Of a stretch of DNA of 9,134 bases, positions 7,576 through 9,134 are shown one piece after another. The translations under genes were made by a program, and so were the position numbers. Numbering within the stretch: the first letter of the stretch is position 1; every line of letters begins with the position of its first letter. The stretch is taken from the NCBI GenBank assembly GCA_947494085.1, contig CANLTP010000030.1, positions 1-9,134 on the forward strand. Reading direction: 5' to 3'. The notes beneath the pieces were generated by a model. That model did no database searches. It was given only the letters and a program-made list of their open reading frames with translations, and was not told the DNA's origin. This DNA is from Actinomycetota bacterium. Lineage in GTDB: Bacteria > Actinomycetota > Actinomycetes > Nanopelagicales > Nanopelagicaceae.

Positions 7576-8679
7576 GTGCGCGAATTTCTTCTCACAATCG
7601 CATTAGCTTCAACGCTCTGCTATCTAATTACGCCTTACATCAAGAATTTGGCAATGAAGGCTGGCGCTTTTATCCACCTAAGATCTCGTGATACTCACAC
7701 CAAGGTAACGCCGCGATGGGGCGGAATCGCAATGTGGATTTCGATGTCCATCACATTTTTAGTTGTTAATCATCTGCCGCTTGTTTCAAAATCCTTTGGC
7801 CGCGAAGCTACTGGAATATTTCTTGCCGGAACTTTCATAATGATTCTCGGCGCTTTAGATGATTTATATGATCTAGATTCAATTACAAAATTTGCAGGAC
7901 AAGCCGTAGCTGGTGGCATCTTGCTATTGCATGGAGTCCAAATTCTCTGGCTCCCAATAAATGGAATTTATATTCTGCCACCAAGCATTGGCCAGCTATT
8001 AACGATTTTATTTGTAATGGTTGTAATCAATGCCATCAATTTTGTTGATGGATTAGATGGCCTTGCTACTGGAATCGTTGCAATTTGTGCAATGGCTTTC
8101 TTTGGCTTTGCTTATTTATTGGCAGTAGTAAATGGCCTAAATCGCGCGGGAGCACCATCCTTAATCACTGCAGTAATTATTGGAGTCTGTATCGGCTTCT
8201 TGCCCCACAACTATCACCCAGCCCGAATATTCATGGGGGATTCTGGGGCTATGTTCTTAGGTTTATTACTATCGGCAGCCGCAATAACTTTGACTGGGCA
8301 GATAGATTTAAATGCAATCACCGATGAAGGTTCGAGTAAAGCGCTACTTCCGCTGCTTCTTCCTTTCTCAGTTCTAGCAATACCATTGCTTGATCTTGCA
8401 TTGGCAATTATTCGTCGGCTGCGTGCCGGCCGATCGCCATTTGCTGCAGATAAAGAGCATCTGCACCACAAACTTCTATCGATGGGGAATTCGCATCGTA
8501 GAACTTCTGCAATTCTTTATTCGTGGACTGCGATGTTTGCCTTCCCGACGGTTGTTGCTGCGTTTGCTCCAGTTTGGGTAGCACTCGCTGTTGGCCTTGC
8601 GATTCTATTATTTTCTCTGGCCTTAATTAGAAAGAGTCTGGTGTCAGCAAATGTCACAGCAAATTCCACAACAGAGTAA
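7576..8679 (+). CDS. wecA: Undecaprenyl-phosphate sugar-1-phosphate transferase, WecA/TagO/Rfe family
   Basis: This integral membrane enzyme of the PNPT family moves a HexNAc-1-phosphate (typically GlcNAc) from its UDP-sugar to a polyprenyl phosphate, the first step of a surface glycan or cell-wall linker. The 367-residue protein has roughly ten or eleven hydrophobic segments. Family motifs are present: TPRWGGIAMW (45-54), the metal-binding LGALDDLYDLD (91-101, D95 and D96), NAINFVDGLDGLATG (152-166), ARIFMGDSGAMFLG (216-229) and the cytoplasmic HLHH motif (295-298) after RSPFAADKE. The HLHH motif and GDSG separate it from MraY, and the position before atpI matches rfe/wecA of actinobacteria such as Mycobacterium. 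The exact glycan (arabinogalactan linker, teichoic acid or another) cannot be told from here. The start is GTG, 13 bases after glyA with only a weak AGAAG upstream; it keeps the first membrane helix intact. The 3' end overlaps atpI by 29 bases. Confidence 0.92.
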   Translation: MREFLLTIALASTLCYLITPYIKNLAMKAGAFIHLRSRDTHTKVTPRWGGIAMWISMSITFLVVNHLPLVSKSFGREATGIFLAGTFIMILGALDDLYDLDSITKFAGQAVAGGILLLHGVQILWLPINGIYILPPSIGQLLTILFVMVVINAINFVDGLDGLATGIVAICAMAFFGFAYLLAVVNGLNRAGAPSLITAVIIGVCIGFLPHNYHPARIFMGDSGAMFLGLLLSAAAITLTGQIDLNAITDEGSSKALLPLLLPFSVLAIPLLDLALAIIRRLRAGRSPFAADKEHLHHKLLSMGNSHRRTSAILYSWTAMFAFPTVVAAFAPVWVALAVGLAILLFSLALIRKSLVSANVTANSTTE

Positions 8680-9121
8680 CGAAACCAATCTTTGGCGCGG
8701 AGCACTGATCCCGGCGGTATCAGTTGCGTTAATTTCAATTGTTGCTGGCGTATTGATTAGAAGCGCTTCTGGATTTTGGGGAGCACTTTTGGCAAGCGCC
8801 ACAGTAATTCTCTATTTTTCGGTGCACCTACTAATCTCAAAGATTTCTGAGAACTTAGATCCAATGGCGACGATGGCACTTGCGATGTTCTCCTACTTCG
8901 CAAAGGTAATTTTGATGGGTGCTTTACTCCTTGTTGTGACAAAGACAACTTCTCCTGAGACTGTAGATCGTCCAACCTTTGCCATCGCGGCGCTCTCCAT
9001 AACCGCAGCCTGGTTGGCTGGAGAAATCAGAGCATTCGTAAAGTTGCGCTTTCAACTGCCTTTGCCGCAAACTAAGGTCACGAATGAGAGCTCGACAACT
9101 GATGTTAAGTCTGGAGAATAA
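8651..9121 (+). CDS. atpI: ATP synthase accessory protein AtpI
   Basis: AtpI is a small membrane protein encoded at the head of many atp operons; it is implicated in c-ring assembly or in Mg2+ handling for the ATP synthase, and is usually not essential. The 156-residue product has a polar N-terminus and four predicted membrane segments at about residues 18-37, 42-65, 74-97 and 109-126. A basic then polar tail follows. Sequence alone would be weakly diagnostic, but the topology, the length and its place between wecA and atpB make the call good. The ATG at 8651 lies inside wecA in another frame (29-base overlap). The next in-frame ATG would delete the first two helices, so the early start is preferred, although no strong Shine-Dalgarno precedes it. 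Translation is probably coupled to wecA. A remote alternative is an unrelated small membrane protein. Confidence 0.83.
   Translation: MSQQIPQQSNETNLWRGALIPAVSVALISIVAGVLIRSASGFWGALLASATVILYFSVHLLISKISENLDPMATMALAMFSYFAKVILMGALLLVVTKTTSPETVDRPTFAIAALSITAAWLAGEIRAFVKLRFQLPLPQTKVTNESSTTDVKSGE
9113..9117 (+). promoter_or_regulatory. Shine-Dalgarno GGAGA for atpB
   Basis: GGAGA lies at the end of atpI, 6 bases before the ATG at 9124. It is the best ribosome-binding motif in the window and fixes the next start codon, consistent with high demand for the ATP synthase a subunit. Confidence 0.65.
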
Positions 9122-9123
9122 TC

Positions 9124-9134
9124 ATGGCTAGAAG
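9124..9134 (+). CDS. atpB: Start of the next gene, presumably atpB (ATP synthase a subunit), cut by window end
   Basis: Only ATG GCT AGA and two further bases are visible, encoding Met-Ala-Arg. The start is supported by GGAGA 6 bases upstream and by its position 2 bases after the atpI stop. The identity rests wholly on the conserved wecA-atpI-atpB order of actinobacteria, where atpB encodes the membrane a subunit forming the proton half-channels. Nothing in the 11 bases themselves confirms it. Confidence 0.6.

Noticed and set aside
1..9134. Mobile element, CRISPR array, tRNA or phage-derived content
   Set aside because: No terminal repeats, regularly spaced repeats, tRNA-like cloverleaf sequence, or transposase or integrase motifs were seen; all space is taken by conserved housekeeping genes.

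Overview
The window is a dense run of housekeeping genes from a small-genome actinobacterium. All genes lie on the + strand, and no junction is longer than about 20 bases. The protein sequences and gene order point to Actinobacteria: recA-recX followed by miaB-miaA-dapF-hflX, then a YrdC-family gene, glyA, wecA/rfe, atpI and the start of atpB. The base composition looks AT-leaning (my impression is mid-40s % GC, not computed). Together with the tight packing and the scarcity of Shine-Dalgarno motifs, this suggests a streamlined lineage such as the freshwater acI group (Nanopelagicales: Planktophila or Nanopelagicus-like). That placement is inference from synteny and protein character, not from a search.

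Layout. Positions 1-557 hold the C-terminal half of recA and 577-1071 hold recX, its regulator. Positions 1086-3467 hold miaB and miaA, which make the ms2i6A37 tRNA modification. dapF (3464-4255) supplies meso-diaminopimelate for lysine and peptidoglycan. hflX (4252-5685) encodes a ribosome-associated GTPase. Positions 5682-6275 encode a divergent YrdC/Sua5-fold protein. glyA (6285-7562) encodes serine hydroxymethyltransferase. wecA (7576-8679) encodes the polyprenyl-phosphate sugar-1-phosphate transferase that starts a cell-surface glycan. atpI (8651-9121) and the first codons of atpB (from 9124) open the F1Fo ATP synthase operon.

The genes are coupled by 4-base overlaps at miaA/dapF, dapF/hflX and hflX/YrdC, by a 29-base overlap at wecA/atpI, and by gaps of 2 to 19 bases elsewhere. 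I see no convincing internal promoter or intrinsic terminator, so much of the window could be read as one or two long transcripts. No tRNA, rRNA, mobile element, CRISPR array or phage gene is visible, and no stretch of 300 bases lacks a gene.

Most of the window is ordinary. Two items deserve a second look. One is the YrdC-family protein, which keeps the fold signatures but has lost most residues expected in the threonylcarbamoyl-AMP synthase active site. The other is a perfect 11-bp inverted repeat that contains the recA stop codon and ends two bases before the recX start. The hflX/YrdC junction also joins two conserved gene blocks that are normally apart in actinobacteria.
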